Assembly: GCA_016790705.1 (NCBI GenBank)
Contig: JAEUOT010000011.1
Location: 1-64,000 of the forward strand
Source: Hydrogenophaga sp.
Lineage (GTDB): Bacteria > Pseudomonadota > Gammaproteobacteria > Burkholderiales > Burkholderiaceae_C
Length of the DNA stretch: 64,000 nucleotides
Direction of reading: 5' to 3'
Below the pieces are notes generated by a model. It was not told where the DNA came from. It searched no databases and saw only the letters and a program-made list of their open reading frames with translations. The position numbers and the translations under genes were made by a program. Numbering within the stretch: the first letter of the stretch is position 1; each line of letters opens with the position of its first letter. Of this stretch, positions 34,034 to 44,146 are shown piece by piece.

Positions 34034-37000
34034 ATGGCGTGGAAGGGCACTGAGCTGATCGTGCGGATCGCTGCGGACTTGAAGAAGTACCGCGCCGATC
34101 TGCGTGAGGCTGGCCAGGAAACCCGCCAGATGATGAGCACGGCGGCTCGCTCCACGGATGGGCTGACGGCCTCGCACCGCGCCCTGGAAAGCCAGGCAGC
34201 ACGCACCGCTCAGCAGCTGTTGAGCGCCGGCCGTGCGGCCGCCAGCGGAGACATGGCCAGGGCGGGCATGGATGCAGCCCAGGCGGCGGCAGGGATGGGC
34301 CGGGCGAGCACCGCAGCCGTTGGGCTCGGGGCCGCTTTCGGTCTGATTGCGACGGCGCTGGCGGGCTACCTGGTGGTGTCCTACAAGGCAGCGGCCGAAC
34401 ACGAGCGGCAGGCCAATCTGATGGCCCTGACGGGCAATGCAGCGGGCGTGGTGGCCGGTGAGGTCAACCGCATGGCCCTGAGCGTGGCGGACAGCTCGAA
34501 GACCACGGTGGGTTCTGCCCGGGAGATTCTGGAGGCCCTGCAGGGCACGGGGAAGATCGGCCGGGTGGCGATGCTGGACATGGCTCAGTCGGTGGCGCTG
34601 GTGGCCAGGGCCAGTGGAGACACCCAGGAGACCGTCACAGCGGACTTCGAGCAGATGGCCGATGGCGTGACGAAGTGGGCGGTCAAACACAATGAGCAGT
34701 ACCACTTCCTGACGGTCGAGCAGTACCGGTACATCAAGAGCCTGGATGAGGCTGGTCGGCAGCAGGAAGCGATGATCGCGACCACCGAGGCGCTGAACAA
34801 GCATCTGGGCGGGATCGGCGAGAACGTGGGATACCTGCAGGGCGCCTGGCGCAGCCTGGCCAACGCGGCGAGCCTGGCCTGGGACAAGATGCTCAACATT
34901 GGGCGGGCAGAGACTGTCACCGACAAACTCGATTCGGTTGGAAAGCGCGTGGAGTACATGCGCGGTCAGCTTGAGCTGAGCAAGTCGCGCGGCCTGGCTG
35001 GTCCGGTTGCCAAAGACCAGAAGCTGCTGGACGTGCTGTTGCAGCAGCAGTCTCTGCTGCAGTCGGATGCCCGACTGGAGCGCCGGGCGGCCGACGCGAA
35101 GTCGGCAAGCGCTCAGGCGACCGCCGCGCTGATCGCCAAGGAGGAGGAGGCCGACAAAGCCAAGAAGCGGCACCACGCCAGTACGTCGAAGCTCACCGAT
35201 GCTGAGCGCGAGGCAGCGAAGTGGGCCAAGGAGCTGGCCAAGGCCCGCGCCGACGCCGTTGCGCTGACTGACCGCGCCGGCGAGGCCTACGCGAAATCGG
35301 CTGATGCGGTGATGGAAAGCAATGCCGCGCTGCGCGAGGAGATTGCCGCCATCGGCGCCAGTTCCGCTGAACGGGCTGCCCTGGTGCAGGCCAAGGAAGA
35401 GGAGATTGTGGCCAGCCTGGAGCTGGAGCTGATCAATGCCAGGAACACCGAAGCGTCGGCCACGACGATCACGAACCTTGAGCGGGAAATCGCGCTGCGC
35501 AAACAGCGGATCGAGCTGCTGGGCCGCAAGACGGAGCGGGAGAACGCCTATGCGATGGAGCAGGAGACGACTGCCGCGCTGAAGGAGCTGGGCAAGCGTG
35601 CCGACACGGAATGGGATCGCACGAGCGCCTACCTGGCCGACGCCTTGTCGGGCGCGATCATGGCCGGCTTCGACAGCGGGAAGGGCTTCGTCAACGGGTT
35701 CTTCAGCTACGTGGGCCGGCTGCTGAAGCAGACGTTTTCACAGGAGTTGTCGGCCTACATCAAGGGGTCCATGCAGTCGTACCTGACGGGCAACACCTCG
35801 GGGATGAACAACTCGCTGATCGGCGCAGCGGTGCAGTACTACACCGGGGGCAGCGCTGGTGCCAGTACTGCCTCTCTGGCCTACGCCAACATGGTCGGCG
35901 CCGCTGGTGGCGACTCCATCGGGGCTCTGTACACGGCCAACGGTGGCTGGGCGGGGGTAGGCACAGGCGGGTCAGCGGCTGCCAGTGGCGGGTCCAGCAT
36001 GATGGCCTGGGCCGGCTATGCCGCGTTGATCTATGCGGCTGTGCAGTACGCAGACAGGCTGTATTCCCAGGGCTGGAACCGTCAGGCGTTGGGCTATGGC
36101 CAGGGCACCACCACTCGGTTCGGCTACAGCAGCTACACCAGCGACCCGAGCTATGGCAAGTCGACGGTGTACGAGGGCAGTGTGGAGAAGTTCAAGTACT
36201 CCATGCTGAAGGCCGCAGGGGTGTCGGACAAGTGGGCGCAGATCATGAGCGGGTCTGTTCGGATGGCCCATATGTTCGGTCGCAAGCTGTCCGAGGTGGG
36301 CTACGCGATCGACATTGCGGCTGGCCAGATCGCGGTGAGCGGGTACGCGAAGTACAAGGCCGGCTGGGCGAGTTTCCGGGGCGACAAGACGGTCTCGGCG
36401 CAGATCGACGCGCGGGACGCTGAGATGGTGCGCCTGCAGGTGGAGGCATTGAAGCAGGGCGCGCGGGGAATGGCGTCGGCGATGGGCATGTCTGGCGAGG
36501 CCATCGACAACTACACCGCCCGCATCAAGGTCAACATGAAGGGGGCGACGACGGCGGCAGAGCAGTCGGAGCGGATGGCCAAGGCGCTGGACGATCTGCA
36601 GTACTCCATGCTGCGCGCGGCCAGCGGCGGGAAGATGACCCGCGACAGCTTCGACCAGCTGATGACGCAGGTTCGCACGGACATTGAGTCGGCGGGCATC
36701 AGCGTGTCGGGCATTGCGGACATCCTGGTGCAAGGCATGACGGGCCGGCTGAGTCAGGCGGACGTGGGCGACCAGTTGGCGTCCACCATCGTTGGAGGCA
36801 TCTACAACGCCATCGCCAGCCAGTACGCCGGCATGATCGCGCAAGCGTTCATGCAGCAGATCATCACGCCGGTTTTCACTGCCATCGTGGCTGGCGTTCC
36901 CATCTCACAGGCGATTTCTCAGGCAGCAATCGACAACGTGGTGGCGACCGCTCAGGCAGCTACGCAAGCGCTGAACGCCATTGTCAGTAACGCTCAGTTC

Positions 37001-38407
37001 CAGGCTGCTATTGCCGGGATTGAGGACGCCATCGGCGGGGTCAGCGTCGCTGTCACGAGCGTCGACTTCCCGGCCTACACCTCGGCGATCAATGAGGTCA
37101 ATCAAGCGGAGCAAGAGCGGTTTGGCATCGAGACGGAGTTGCTGAACCTGTTGGGCGACACCACCAAGCTGCGCGAGCGCGAGCTGGCTGCGCTGGACGA
37201 GAGCAACCGCGCTCTGAAGATGCAGGTGTACACGATCCAGGACGCGAAGGACGCCATGCAGTCGGCGTTTGACCTGGTGCAGCGGGCGGTGCAGAAGCAG
37301 CGCGACGAGCTGTCGACGCAGCTTGACGCCGCCAGGGAGTCCGAGGGCGTGCTGTCGAGCGTGTTCGGCACGTTGAGGGACAACATCAACGACATGCGCG
37401 GTCAGGTGAGCAGCACCAACCAACTATCCGCCACGCAGGCGCGGGCAAACATCTCCGCGATGCTGGCCGGGAAGCTGGCGATCACGTCTGAGGGCGTGTC
37501 CTCAGCTGTTCAGGCGGTGCGAGATGGCATCGACACCACGATCTATGAGTCTGCGGTCGAGCGGGACAAGGCCAGATTGCTGGCTGCGAACCAGCTGCAG
37601 GCGCTGAAGGACATGGTGGAGCCGCAGTTGAGCGCGGCCGAACAGTCGGTGGTGTCGCTGGAGACACAGATCACGCAACTGGACCAACAGATCGAGTTGG
37701 CCCAGGACCTGTTGAATGCCGCTCAGGGCATTGACACGCGAGTGCTGACGGTTGAGCAGGCAATGGCTGAGCTGTCCACCGCGATGGCGACCTACACCAG
37801 CGCGGTGCAGGGTGTGGTGACCTCCGCTTTCATGTCCTCGGCTCCCAACGGTTCAGGTGCCGGCGGATGGGGTGGCTACGAGGGCGGCGGCGAGTCCTCT
37901 GGAGCCTGGACGGCGGATGGCTACGCCGCGAACAACCCCGACGTGGTTGCGGCTTACGAGGCCAACAAGAACGCGGACTGGTGGCCGTCGAACCTGAGCA
38001 GCTGGGATGCCTACGCGGCTTGGCACTGGAACGGCGACGGCCAGCGAGAAGGCCGGAACTACTGGACTGGAGGCTACACCGGGGCTGGTGGCAAATACGA
38101 AGTCGCTGGCCTGGTGCACAAGGGCGAGGTGGTCTGGTCTCAGGCGGATGTGGCCAGGGCCGGCGGAGTGCCAGCGGTGGAGGCCATGCGCGTGGGTGGC
38201 GGCGGAAGCGACGCAGAGACGAAGGTTTTGCTGAGAGCGCTCCTGGAAGAAACAAAGGCCGCTCGCGGCGCCAATGAGGCTGCTGCACGGCTGCTGGAAA
38301 AGCTGAACACGAGGATCAAGAACGTGACTCGGGCAGAAGACGGACAGGAGCGGTTGATGGTCGGAACGCCTGGCCTTGAGCCGCTGCCGGTGGAGGTGGT
38401 GTCGTGA
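34034..38407 (+). CDS. Tail length tape measure protein
   Basis: 1457 aa, the longest tail gene. Starts at ATG 34034, one base after the chaperone stop. Long helical and coiled-coil regions, a hydrophobic segment at about residues 95-130 (GLGAAFGLIATALAGYLVV), Gly/Ser-rich patches around residues 610-690, and a C-terminal coiled coil. By tape-measure logic (about 1.5 A per residue) the tail is roughly 200 nm; a rough inference. It overlaps the next gene (GTGA). Confidence 0.85.
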   Translation: MAWKGTELIVRIAADLKKYRADLREAGQETRQMMSTAARSTDGLTASHRALESQAARTAQQLLSAGRAAASGDMARAGMDAAQAAAGMGRASTAAVGLGAAFGLIATALAGYLVVSYKAAAEHERQANLMALTGNAAGVVAGEVNRMALSVADSSKTTVGSAREILEALQGTGKIGRVAMLDMAQSVALVARASGDTQETVTADFEQMADGVTKWAVKHNEQYHFLTVEQYRYIKSLDEAGRQQEAMIATTEALNKHLGGIGENVGYLQGAWRSLANAASLAWDKMLNIGRAETVTDKLDSVGKRVEYMRGQLELSKSRGLAGPVAKDQKLLDVLLQQQSLLQSDARLERRAADAKSASAQATAALIAKEEEADKAKKRHHASTSKLTDAEREAAKWAKELAKARADAVALTDRAGEAYAKSADAVMESNAALREEIAAIGASSAERAALVQAKEEEIVASLELELINARNTEASATTITNLEREIALRKQRIELLGRKTERENAYAMEQETTAALKELGKRADTEWDRTSAYLADALSGAIMAGFDSGKGFVNGFFSYVGRLLKQTFSQELSAYIKGSMQSYLTGNTSGMNNSLIGAAVQYYTGGSAGASTASLAYANMVGAAGGDSIGALYTANGGWAGVGTGGSAAASGGSSMMAWAGYAALIYAAVQYADRLYSQGWNRQALGYGQGTTTRFGYSSYTSDPSYGKSTVYEGSVEKFKYSMLKAAGVSDKWAQIMSGSVRMAHMFGRKLSEVGYAIDIAAGQIAVSGYAKYKAGWASFRGDKTVSAQIDARDAEMVRLQVEALKQGARGMASAMGMSGEAIDNYTARIKVNMKGATTAAEQSERMAKALDDLQYSMLRAASGGKMTRDSFDQLMTQVRTDIESAGISVSGIADILVQGMTGRLSQADVGDQLASTIVGGIYNAIASQYAGMIAQAFMQQIITPVFTAIVAGVPISQAISQAAIDNVVATAQAATQALNAIVSNAQFQAAIAGIEDAIGGVSVAVTSVDFPAYTSAINEVNQAEQERFGIETELLNLLGDTTKLRERELAALDESNRALKMQVYTIQDAKDAMQSAFDLVQRAVQKQRDELSTQLDAARESEGVLSSVFGTLRDNINDMRGQVSSTNQLSATQARANISAMLAGKLAITSEGVSSAVQAVRDGIDTTIYESAVERDKARLLAANQLQALKDMVEPQLSAAEQSVVSLETQITQLDQQIELAQDLLNAAQGIDTRVLTVEQAMAELSTAMATYTSAVQGVVTSAFMSSAPNGSGAGGWGGYEGGGESSGAWTADGYAANNPDVVAAYEANKNADWWPSNLSSWDAYAAWHWNGDGQREGRNYWTGGYTGAGGKYEVAGLVHKGEVVWSQADVARAGGVPAVEAMRVGGGGSDAETKVLLRALLEETKAARGANEAAARLLEKLNTRIKNVTRAEDGQERLMVGTPGLEPLPVEVVS

Positions 38408-39351
38408 ACCGTGGAGAGTGCATTACCTGGGTCGTTCCGCCCGTGCGGTTCCAGCAGTCTCAGCTGCTGAGCACCAACGCCACCAATCAGGAGCCGATGT
38501 GGCTGATGGGCACCACCTACGCGCTGGGGGATCGCGTGTTGCGGCAGGCTACGCCAAGCACCGGCTGGATGAAGGGGGTTCCGATGCTGCGGGTGTTTGA
38601 GAGCCTGGTGGCCTCGAATACCGCCGATCCGACCGCAGAACCGGCCAAGTGGAAGGACATTGGCCCGGCCAATTCGGTGGCGATGTTCACGTCTCGACTG
38701 GCTGAGCAAACCATGAGAGACGGGGATCTGAACGTCGTGGTGAGCCCAGGCGCGGTGGTGACTTGCTGCGCATTTTTTGGGTTGGTCGGGGACTCGATCA
38801 CGCTGACTGTTCGAACCGCAGCCGGAGACGTGCGCAGCACTGAGACGAAGCCATTGATCGGCCGGCCCGGGGTGACGGACTGGCTGACGTTCTTCCTGGC
38901 CCCCTACGAACAGATTACGCAGGCGCTGTTCATCCCTCTGACGTGCCTGCCTGGTGACAAGTTGGAAGTGACCATTGCCGGACCGGCGGTGGCGTGCTCT
39001 CGCATGTCATACGGTCAGATGGTCGACCTGGGGTGGGGCCCGGATTATGGGGCGACCTGGGCGATGGACAACTACACGTCCAGCGATCCCGACGAGTTCG
39101 GCTATGTCGACCCGATCACCAGGGACTACGCACCCCGAAACAACATCACCTTCAGGGTGGACAAGGCGCGCATCAATGCGACGTTGAACACGTTGATCGC
39201 TTTGCGCGGCACCCCTTGCCTGCTGGTCGGATCAAGGGACCCCGACTACATCACGGCGCTGGTGAACTTTGGCCTGGTGAGGGACCCATCCATGCCCATC
39301 CCGAGGGCCACGCACGCCGATATGTCGTTTGAGTTCAAAGGCTTCGTCTGA
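38404..39351 (+). CDS. Distal tail / tail-tip protein
   Basis: 315 aa. GTG start overlapping the tape measure stop. Beta-rich, with repeated tryptophan/proline patches and ending DMSFEFKGFV. Its place directly after the tape measure gene fits a distal tail or tail-hub component. No sequence motif is diagnostic. Confidence 0.55.
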   Translation: MNRGECITWVVPPVRFQQSQLLSTNATNQEPMWLMGTTYALGDRVLRQATPSTGWMKGVPMLRVFESLVASNTADPTAEPAKWKDIGPANSVAMFTSRLAEQTMRDGDLNVVVSPGAVVTCCAFFGLVGDSITLTVRTAAGDVRSTETKPLIGRPGVTDWLTFFLAPYEQITQALFIPLTCLPGDKLEVTIAGPAVACSRMSYGQMVDLGWGPDYGATWAMDNYTSSDPDEFGYVDPITRDYAPRNNITFRVDKARINATLNTLIALRGTPCLLVGSRDPDYITALVNFGLVRDPSMPIPRATHADMSFEFKGFV

Positions 39352-39353
39352 CC

Positions 39354-40988
39354 ATGATTACAACCCTGATCCCCCTGCTGTCTACGCCGGTCGCCGACGA
39401 CCTGGACACCGCAAACTTCCCGGCCCGCGCCCGCGCCAACTTCCTGGAGGTCAACCCGATCCTGTCGGCGATCAACCAGATGATCGTCGAGCTGAACGCG
39501 GAAAGCGACTCGATCAACAGCCAGTCGAGCGGCGCCGCAGCGGCGCGCACCGCGGCCGAAGCCGCTGCCGCTGCAGCGGCCGTCAGTGCCAGCGCTGCCG
39601 CCGCGACCTCGACCGCGGCCAACTGGGTCTCGGGCACCACCTACGCGATCGGCAACGTGCGCCGCAGCCTGATCGACGGCATGCCCTACCGGCGCCTGAC
39701 CGCCGGCGCCGGCACCATCGACCCGCGCGACGACGCGACCAATTGGGCGCTGGACTACCTGCAGTACGACACCAGCCTGCCGACCATCCGCCCGAGCCTG
39801 TTGCTGGACTTCGCCAACTCGGGCGTGGTCGACCCGCGCATCACCGTTACCCGGGCCAGCACGGCCACGTATTGGGACGCCAACGGCGTGCTCAAGACCG
39901 CCGCCGCCAACACCCTGCGCATCACGCACGCCCCTGTGACTGGAGAGCGGCTGGGGGCACTCGGTGAAGGGTTGGCGACAAACAGGGCGCTGTATTCCGG
40001 GGATATTTCAAATGCGAATTGGGCCAAGGTGCGCGTTAACGTGGTCTCTGGTGTTGTTGCTCCTGACGGAATTGGCGTAATGGCCAGAATAGCCCCTACC
40101 TCAGAGAATCAAAACCACTACGTCGCGATGGTTGCAGCAGGGGTTGGTGCTGGGTCTAAGTTGGTGGTGTCTGTGTTTGCCCGCAGCGCTGGGATGGGTA
40201 GGTTTAAGTTGCTTACTCAGTCTGGGGTTGTTTGGCCAGAGGCAATATTTGATGTCAACTCTGGGGTTGTTGCTTATCAAAACGGCTGTATTGCTGACAT
40301 TGAGCTTGTAGCTCCCGGAACTTATCGCTGTTGGGCGGCAGTGGACTCTACTGACGCTAATGCAACTCTGCACATCATGCCCGTTGCAAATGACAATTCC
40401 CAGGTTTTTGTGGGTGATGGCGTTTTAGGTGTGGATGTGTGGGGGGCGCAGATGGAAACCGGGGTGTCAACCCCTACCAGCTACATCCCAACAACCAGCG
40501 CAGCGGCCTCAAGGTCTGCCGATGACATTGTGATTTCTGGCGCCTCATTCACCTCGTTTTACAAGCAGGGTGAAGGCACGTTTGTTCAGGATTTAATTTT
40601 CCTCCCCACTGATGGCGGGTCTACGGGTAATACGGGTAAAGACCTGTTTAGCTATGAAACTGCCGGGACAAATTCTCGGCTGACGGCATTCTTTTTTCAG
40701 AAAAAAATTGGCCTTTATCTTGGGGCTGCAGGCGGGGCTCAGTTGCTTAACTTTGCGACCGCCGACTGTCTGAGTGTCGGCCTGAATCGGGTTTGTATTT
40801 CGGTCAAGGCTGGCTCCGCTGTTATTGCTGTAAATGGAAAAACAACGGCCATCGTTACTGGCGGCCCTGCGGTGCCTGCGGCTGATCGTGTCAAATTTAT
40901 CACGGCGCCAAATAGGCCAATTCCACGGCACAAGTATTACCCGTTTGCGGTGTCTACGTCGGAAGCAATTGCCTTGAGCAGAATTTAA
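39354..40988 (+). CDS. Tail fibre / receptor-binding protein, mosaic
   Basis: 544 aa. An N-terminal attachment part with an Ala-rich coiled-coil region (residues 50-85) and WVSGTTYAIGNVRRS is encoded in GC-rich phage-like DNA; from about residue 200 (near 39950) the codons become much more AT-rich (for example TTTCAAATGCG, GTTGTTGCTTATC) to the end. The C-terminal part is a lectin-like, carbohydrate-binding type beta domain. The change suggests exchange of the receptor-binding half by recombination. Confidence 0.65.
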   Translation: MITTLIPLLSTPVADDLDTANFPARARANFLEVNPILSAINQMIVELNAESDSINSQSSGAAAARTAAEAAAAAAAVSASAAAATSTAANWVSGTTYAIGNVRRSLIDGMPYRRLTAGAGTIDPRDDATNWALDYLQYDTSLPTIRPSLLLDFANSGVVDPRITVTRASTATYWDANGVLKTAAANTLRITHAPVTGERLGALGEGLATNRALYSGDISNANWAKVRVNVVSGVVAPDGIGVMARIAPTSENQNHYVAMVAAGVGAGSKLVVSVFARSAGMGRFKLLTQSGVVWPEAIFDVNSGVVAYQNGCIADIELVAPGTYRCWAAVDSTDANATLHIMPVANDNSQVFVGDGVLGVDVWGAQMETGVSTPTSYIPTTSAAASRSADDIVISGASFTSFYKQGEGTFVQDLIFLPTDGGSTGNTGKDLFSYETAGTNSRLTAFFFQKKIGLYLGAAGGAQLLNFATADCLSVGLNRVCISVKAGSAVIAVNGKTTAIVTGGPAVPAADRVKFITAPNRPIPRHKYYPFAVSTSEAIALSRI

Positions 40989-40998
40989 AGGGGAAATC

Positions 40999-41580
40999 AT
41001 GGGACTGTTAGGACCTAGACCCAACCAGGTGCCGACCAACGGGGACCTCGGATCGCTGGCCTGGTGGAGCGCGGAGCAGTTTGAGGCCCGCGTGGCGCAG
41101 ATCGTCGCGGCGCTGACCGTGGCGCCGTTTGCGGCGGGCACCAAGATGCTGTTCAGCGGCTCGGCGTCGCCCTCTGGCTGGACGCTTGACACGACGCACA
41201 ACAACAAGGCGCTGCGCGTGGTGTCGTCTGCCGCGGTCGGCTCGGGTGGCTCGGTGGCGTTCACGACGGCGTTTGCCAACCGCACGCTGACAGGATCGGT
41301 GGCTGCCACGACGCTGACGGCCAGCCAGATGCCGGCGCACGAACACAGCCTGAACGCGCCGAACAGCAACGGCCAGCCGACCGCGACCGGCATCTACACC
41401 GGCCTGAGTCTGAACTACGGAACCGGCATCTACGCGCCGCAGTGGTGGCAGGACCGCGCGGGCTACAACGAGGTCAAGGCCGCCAGCGTGGGCGGCGGCG
41501 GGTCGCACACGCACGGCTGGTCCGGCACGCTGGACATGGCGGTGCAGTACGTCGACGTGTTCTTTGCGGTGAAGGCGTGA
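40999..41580 (+). CDS. Tail collar / fibre-tip domain protein
   Basis: 193 aa. Contains the tail collar-type region (GTKMLFSGSASPSGWTLD; NKALRVVSS; AHEHSL and GSHTHGWSG histidine motifs that bind metal in fibre tips). GGGG precedes the ATG. GC content returns to phage average. Probably a fibre tip or accessory fibre. Confidence 0.65.
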   Translation: MGLLGPRPNQVPTNGDLGSLAWWSAEQFEARVAQIVAALTVAPFAAGTKMLFSGSASPSGWTLDTTHNNKALRVVSSAAVGSGGSVAFTTAFANRTLTGSVAATTLTASQMPAHEHSLNAPNSNGQPTATGIYTGLSLNYGTGIYAPQWWQDRAGYNEVKAASVGGGGSHTHGWSGTLDMAVQYVDVFFAVKA

Positions 41581-41963
41581 TGGCCATGAACAAACAGGTA
41601 CCACGCGCCGCTGATGGGCTGATCTGCCCGTACCACCAGAAAGACACCGCCGAGGTCTGCCACCGCTGCCCGAAGTGGGTGCAGATCCGCGGGCGCGATC
41701 CGCAGTCGGAAGAGGAAATCGACCGCTGGTCGTGCGCCGACGCGCTGGTGCCGCTGCTGTTGATCGAGAACGCGCAGCAACTGCGGCATGTGGCGGGCTC
41801 TACCGAGAGCTTCCGCAACGAAATGGCCGATGCACAGCGCCTCAGCCAGGCGATGTTTCAGGCGGCCGTCACGGCGCCGCCGGCGGTCCACATGGGCGAC
41901 TTGCCCGAGCAAGCGCAGCCGGGCCTGCTGGGCCGGGTGTTCCGGCTGGTCAACAAGGGGTAA
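41580..41963 (+). CDS. Phage protein with Cys/His cluster
   Basis: 127 aa, TGATG overlap with the collar gene. The N-terminus has CPYHQKDTAEVCHRCPKW, a likely metal-binding cluster; the rest is helical. Occurs in the fibre-assembly position. Function unknown. Confidence 0.55.
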   Translation: MAMNKQVPRAADGLICPYHQKDTAEVCHRCPKWVQIRGRDPQSEEEIDRWSCADALVPLLLIENAQQLRHVAGSTESFRNEMADAQRLSQAMFQAAVTAPPAVHMGDLPEQAQPGLLGRVFRLVNKG

Positions 41964-41966
41964 ACG

Positions 41967-42791
41967 ATGCGAGTGACGATCATTGTGGAAGACGGCTTGG
42001 TGGCTGTGGATGGTGTGGCTTACCGTGGTCTGGACCTGTCGACGGTGGCTGCGGGGCGGCGTGAATTGGTGGCCGATGTGCCTGTGCCGCAGCCTGTCGC
42101 GGTTGAGGCCGAAGCGCTGGCGCCGGTCGAGGCGGTGCCCGAAGGGGTTGATCTGGTGGACACGGCGCCGGTGGAGCCCGCGCCGCTGGTGACGGTGCTG
42201 GCGACGCGGGTGCATGCGGTGCAGTGGTTCGAGTCGGCGGGCCACGTCGAAGAGTACGACGCGGCCACGGGCGAGGCGCTGCCGAACCGCTCGATCGCAT
42301 CGCTGGACGAGTTCCGCCCGGCGCTGGATGCCTGGGACGCGGCGCACAAGGCCGCGACCACGCCGCCGACGCTGACGATGGCGGACATCCGCGCCAAGGG
42401 GCTGGCCGAGGTCGACCAGATGCATCAGGCGACACTGCTGCGCCTGACGGGCAACCCGACCGATGCGGAGCGCAACACCTGGGCCGGAAAAGTAGAGCTG
42501 GCCAAGGCGGTGTTGGCCGGCGCTGAGCTGCGCGTCGATCAGGAGGCTTTCCTGATGGCTCGCGGTCTGGACACGCCCGCGAAGCGCAAGGCCTACGCCG
42601 ACGAGGTGATGGCCAACAGCGCCCGTTACTGGACGCTGGTCGGCATGGCCGACAAGGTGCGCAGCGAGGCGCGCGCGCGGATCATGGCGGTGCAGACCAT
42701 GAGCGGCTGGGCCGCGTGCGGCGCAGCGAACCGGGCGGCGGCTGCGGCGGCGATTGCCGAGGCGATGGCCGGTCAGGCGGGGGGTGCGTGA
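41967..42791 (+). CDS. Putative tail fibre assembly-type protein
   Basis: 274 aa. N-terminal beta segment (RVTIIVEDGLVAVDGVAYRG), a Val/Pro/Glu-rich linker with VHAVQWFESAGHVEEYD, then a helical C-terminal domain. Position after the fibre genes suggests a fibre chaperone; there is no diagnostic motif. TGATG overlap with the following lipoprotein gene. Confidence 0.45.
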   Translation: MRVTIIVEDGLVAVDGVAYRGLDLSTVAAGRRELVADVPVPQPVAVEAEALAPVEAVPEGVDLVDTAPVEPAPLVTVLATRVHAVQWFESAGHVEEYDAATGEALPNRSIASLDEFRPALDAWDAAHKAATTPPTLTMADIRAKGLAEVDQMHQATLLRLTGNPTDAERNTWAGKVELAKAVLAGAELRVDQEAFLMARGLDTPAKRKAYADEVMANSARYWTLVGMADKVRSEARARIMAVQTMSGWAACGAANRAAAAAAIAEAMAGQAGGA

Positions 42792-43303
42792 TGCCTGCCG
42801 CGCTGCGCTCGGGCTTCCTGGTGTGGGTGCTGTGGGCCTGGCTGTCGCTGGGTCTGGCCGGCTGCGCCGTGCAACCGGCGCCCGTCGACGCGCTGCGCAC
42901 GCAGGCCGTGGCGGGACAGGCGGCGGACGTGGCCACCACGGCGGCGGGCCTTGCCCTGGGCGCGGCCGAAGCGAACCCGCTGGGCCTCGCCACGCTTGGC
43001 GTCAAGGCGGTGGTGGCGCATCAGATCCGGCAAGCGCCGGCCGACGAGCAGCCGGGCCTGTGGAGCGCATACGGCGCCTTCGGTTGGGGCGCGGCGGCGA
43101 ACAACCTGTGCGTGGTCGCGGCGATGGCCACGGGCGGCGTGAGCGCGGCGCTGTGCCCGCTGTTGGGGTTGGCAGCCGGTATGTCGGTCTGGGAGGCCGA
43201 CAAGGCGGCGCGGGAAGAGGCGACCTTCTGGGCGATCTGCGCGCGCGAGCGCGAGCGGGTTCCGGGGTTGGAGTGTGTCTATACGGCGAGGAGGGCCGAC
43301 TGA
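42791..43303 (+). CDS. Phage lipoprotein
   Basis: 170 aa. Signal peptide with lipobox LAGC (Cys about 25) directs it to a membrane as a lipoprotein. The remainder is hydrophobic, Gly/Ala-rich, with possible amphipathic helices (WGAAANNLCVVAAMATGGV). TGATG overlaps on both sides. Role in lysis or superinfection exclusion cannot be decided. Confidence 0.6.
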   Translation: MPAALRSGFLVWVLWAWLSLGLAGCAVQPAPVDALRTQAVAGQAADVATTAAGLALGAAEANPLGLATLGVKAVVAHQIRQAPADEQPGLWSAYGAFGWGAAANNLCVVAAMATGGVSAALCPLLGLAAGMSVWEADKAAREEATFWAICARERERVPGLECVYTARRAD

Positions 43304-43836
43304 TGCTCACTGCATGGTTTTACGGCGACCACAAGGAAGAGGGCCTCATGGACCGCCTCGGTGTTCAGGTGATCCGTCTCGGGCAGACCCAGGAGCAGTA
43401 CGGCCGGTACACGCACGTGGAGGCGATCCACGGCGGGACCTGGGATGACGCCGTGTTGTCCAGTGCGAGCGTCCGAGACGGGCGCAAGGTGCGGACAGAG
43501 GCCCATGTCCGGCTGTCGCCGGGGAAGTGGTCGATCTGGAACGTGCCGCTCTGGGATCGGGAGCGCAGCGTGGCGTGGTTCCGAGAGCACCGTGGGAAGC
43601 GCTATTCGATGCTGGGAGCCGCAGCGAGCGCGGCGTGGCCGGTGAGGGCTGCGCTTGGGGTGGCGAGGGTGGATATCGGTGCGCTCGGTCAGTGGTGCTC
43701 GCGCTCCGTTGGTGAGTCCGAAGGTGTGGCCGGGGCGGTGGACATGAGCGTGTCTGAGCTGGCGGCGCATGTGTGGAGCCTGCCCGGTACGGAGGACGTG
43801 ACGGTGCCGTTTTTTGGGGGGGTGATCCGTGGCTGA
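43303..43836 (+). CDS. Putative papain-fold (YiiX/NlpC-like) hydrolase
   Basis: 177 aa. It contains THVEAIHGGTWDDAV followed later by WCSRSVGESEGVAG, reminiscent of permuted papain-fold peptidases where H-E and Cys form the active site. Such phage proteins may cleave peptidoglycan at entry or lysis. Sequence match is weak. It starts TGATG after the lipoprotein gene. Confidence 0.4.
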   Translation: MLTAWFYGDHKEEGLMDRLGVQVIRLGQTQEQYGRYTHVEAIHGGTWDDAVLSSASVRDGRKVRTEAHVRLSPGKWSIWNVPLWDRERSVAWFREHRGKRYSMLGAAASAAWPVRAALGVARVDIGALGQWCSRSVGESEGVAGAVDMSVSELAAHVWSLPGTEDVTVPFFGGVIRG

Positions 43837-44146
43837 CAAGGGAGAAGAGGTGCGGCTGCAGGCCGAGACGATCCGGTACCTGCAGGTGCAAATGCGGGAG
43901 GCGGTGCGCGAGGGCATCAAGGAAGCGATGACCGAAGAAGCGGCCGAGGCCTTCTGGGGCGCCGGTCTGGCCATGCTGCAGAAGCAGGCGCAGCAGCACG
44001 CCGGGCGGTTCGTGCTGGGCGGTTTGATGGGCCTGGCCAAGAAGGCGGGGCTGTTCGTGATGTTCGGCGGGATCGTCTACGCGGTAGGCGGTTGGACGGC
44101 GCTGGCTGGGCTGTTCAAGTCGATTTTTTCGAGCCCATCGCCATGA
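43829..44146 (+). CDS. Membrane protein of the lysis region (holin candidate)
   Basis: 105 aa from GTG 43829. A soluble helical N-terminus (residues 1-65) and one or two hydrophobic helices at about 66-98 (GGLMGLAKKAGLFVMFGGIVYAVGG). Overlaps its neighbours. A holin or accessory role is suggested by position only. Confidence 0.5.
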   Translation: MADKGEEVRLQAETIRYLQVQMREAVREGIKEAMTEEAAEAFWGAGLAMLQKQAQQHAGRFVLGGLMGLAKKAGLFVMFGGIVYAVGGWTALAGLFKSIFSSPSP

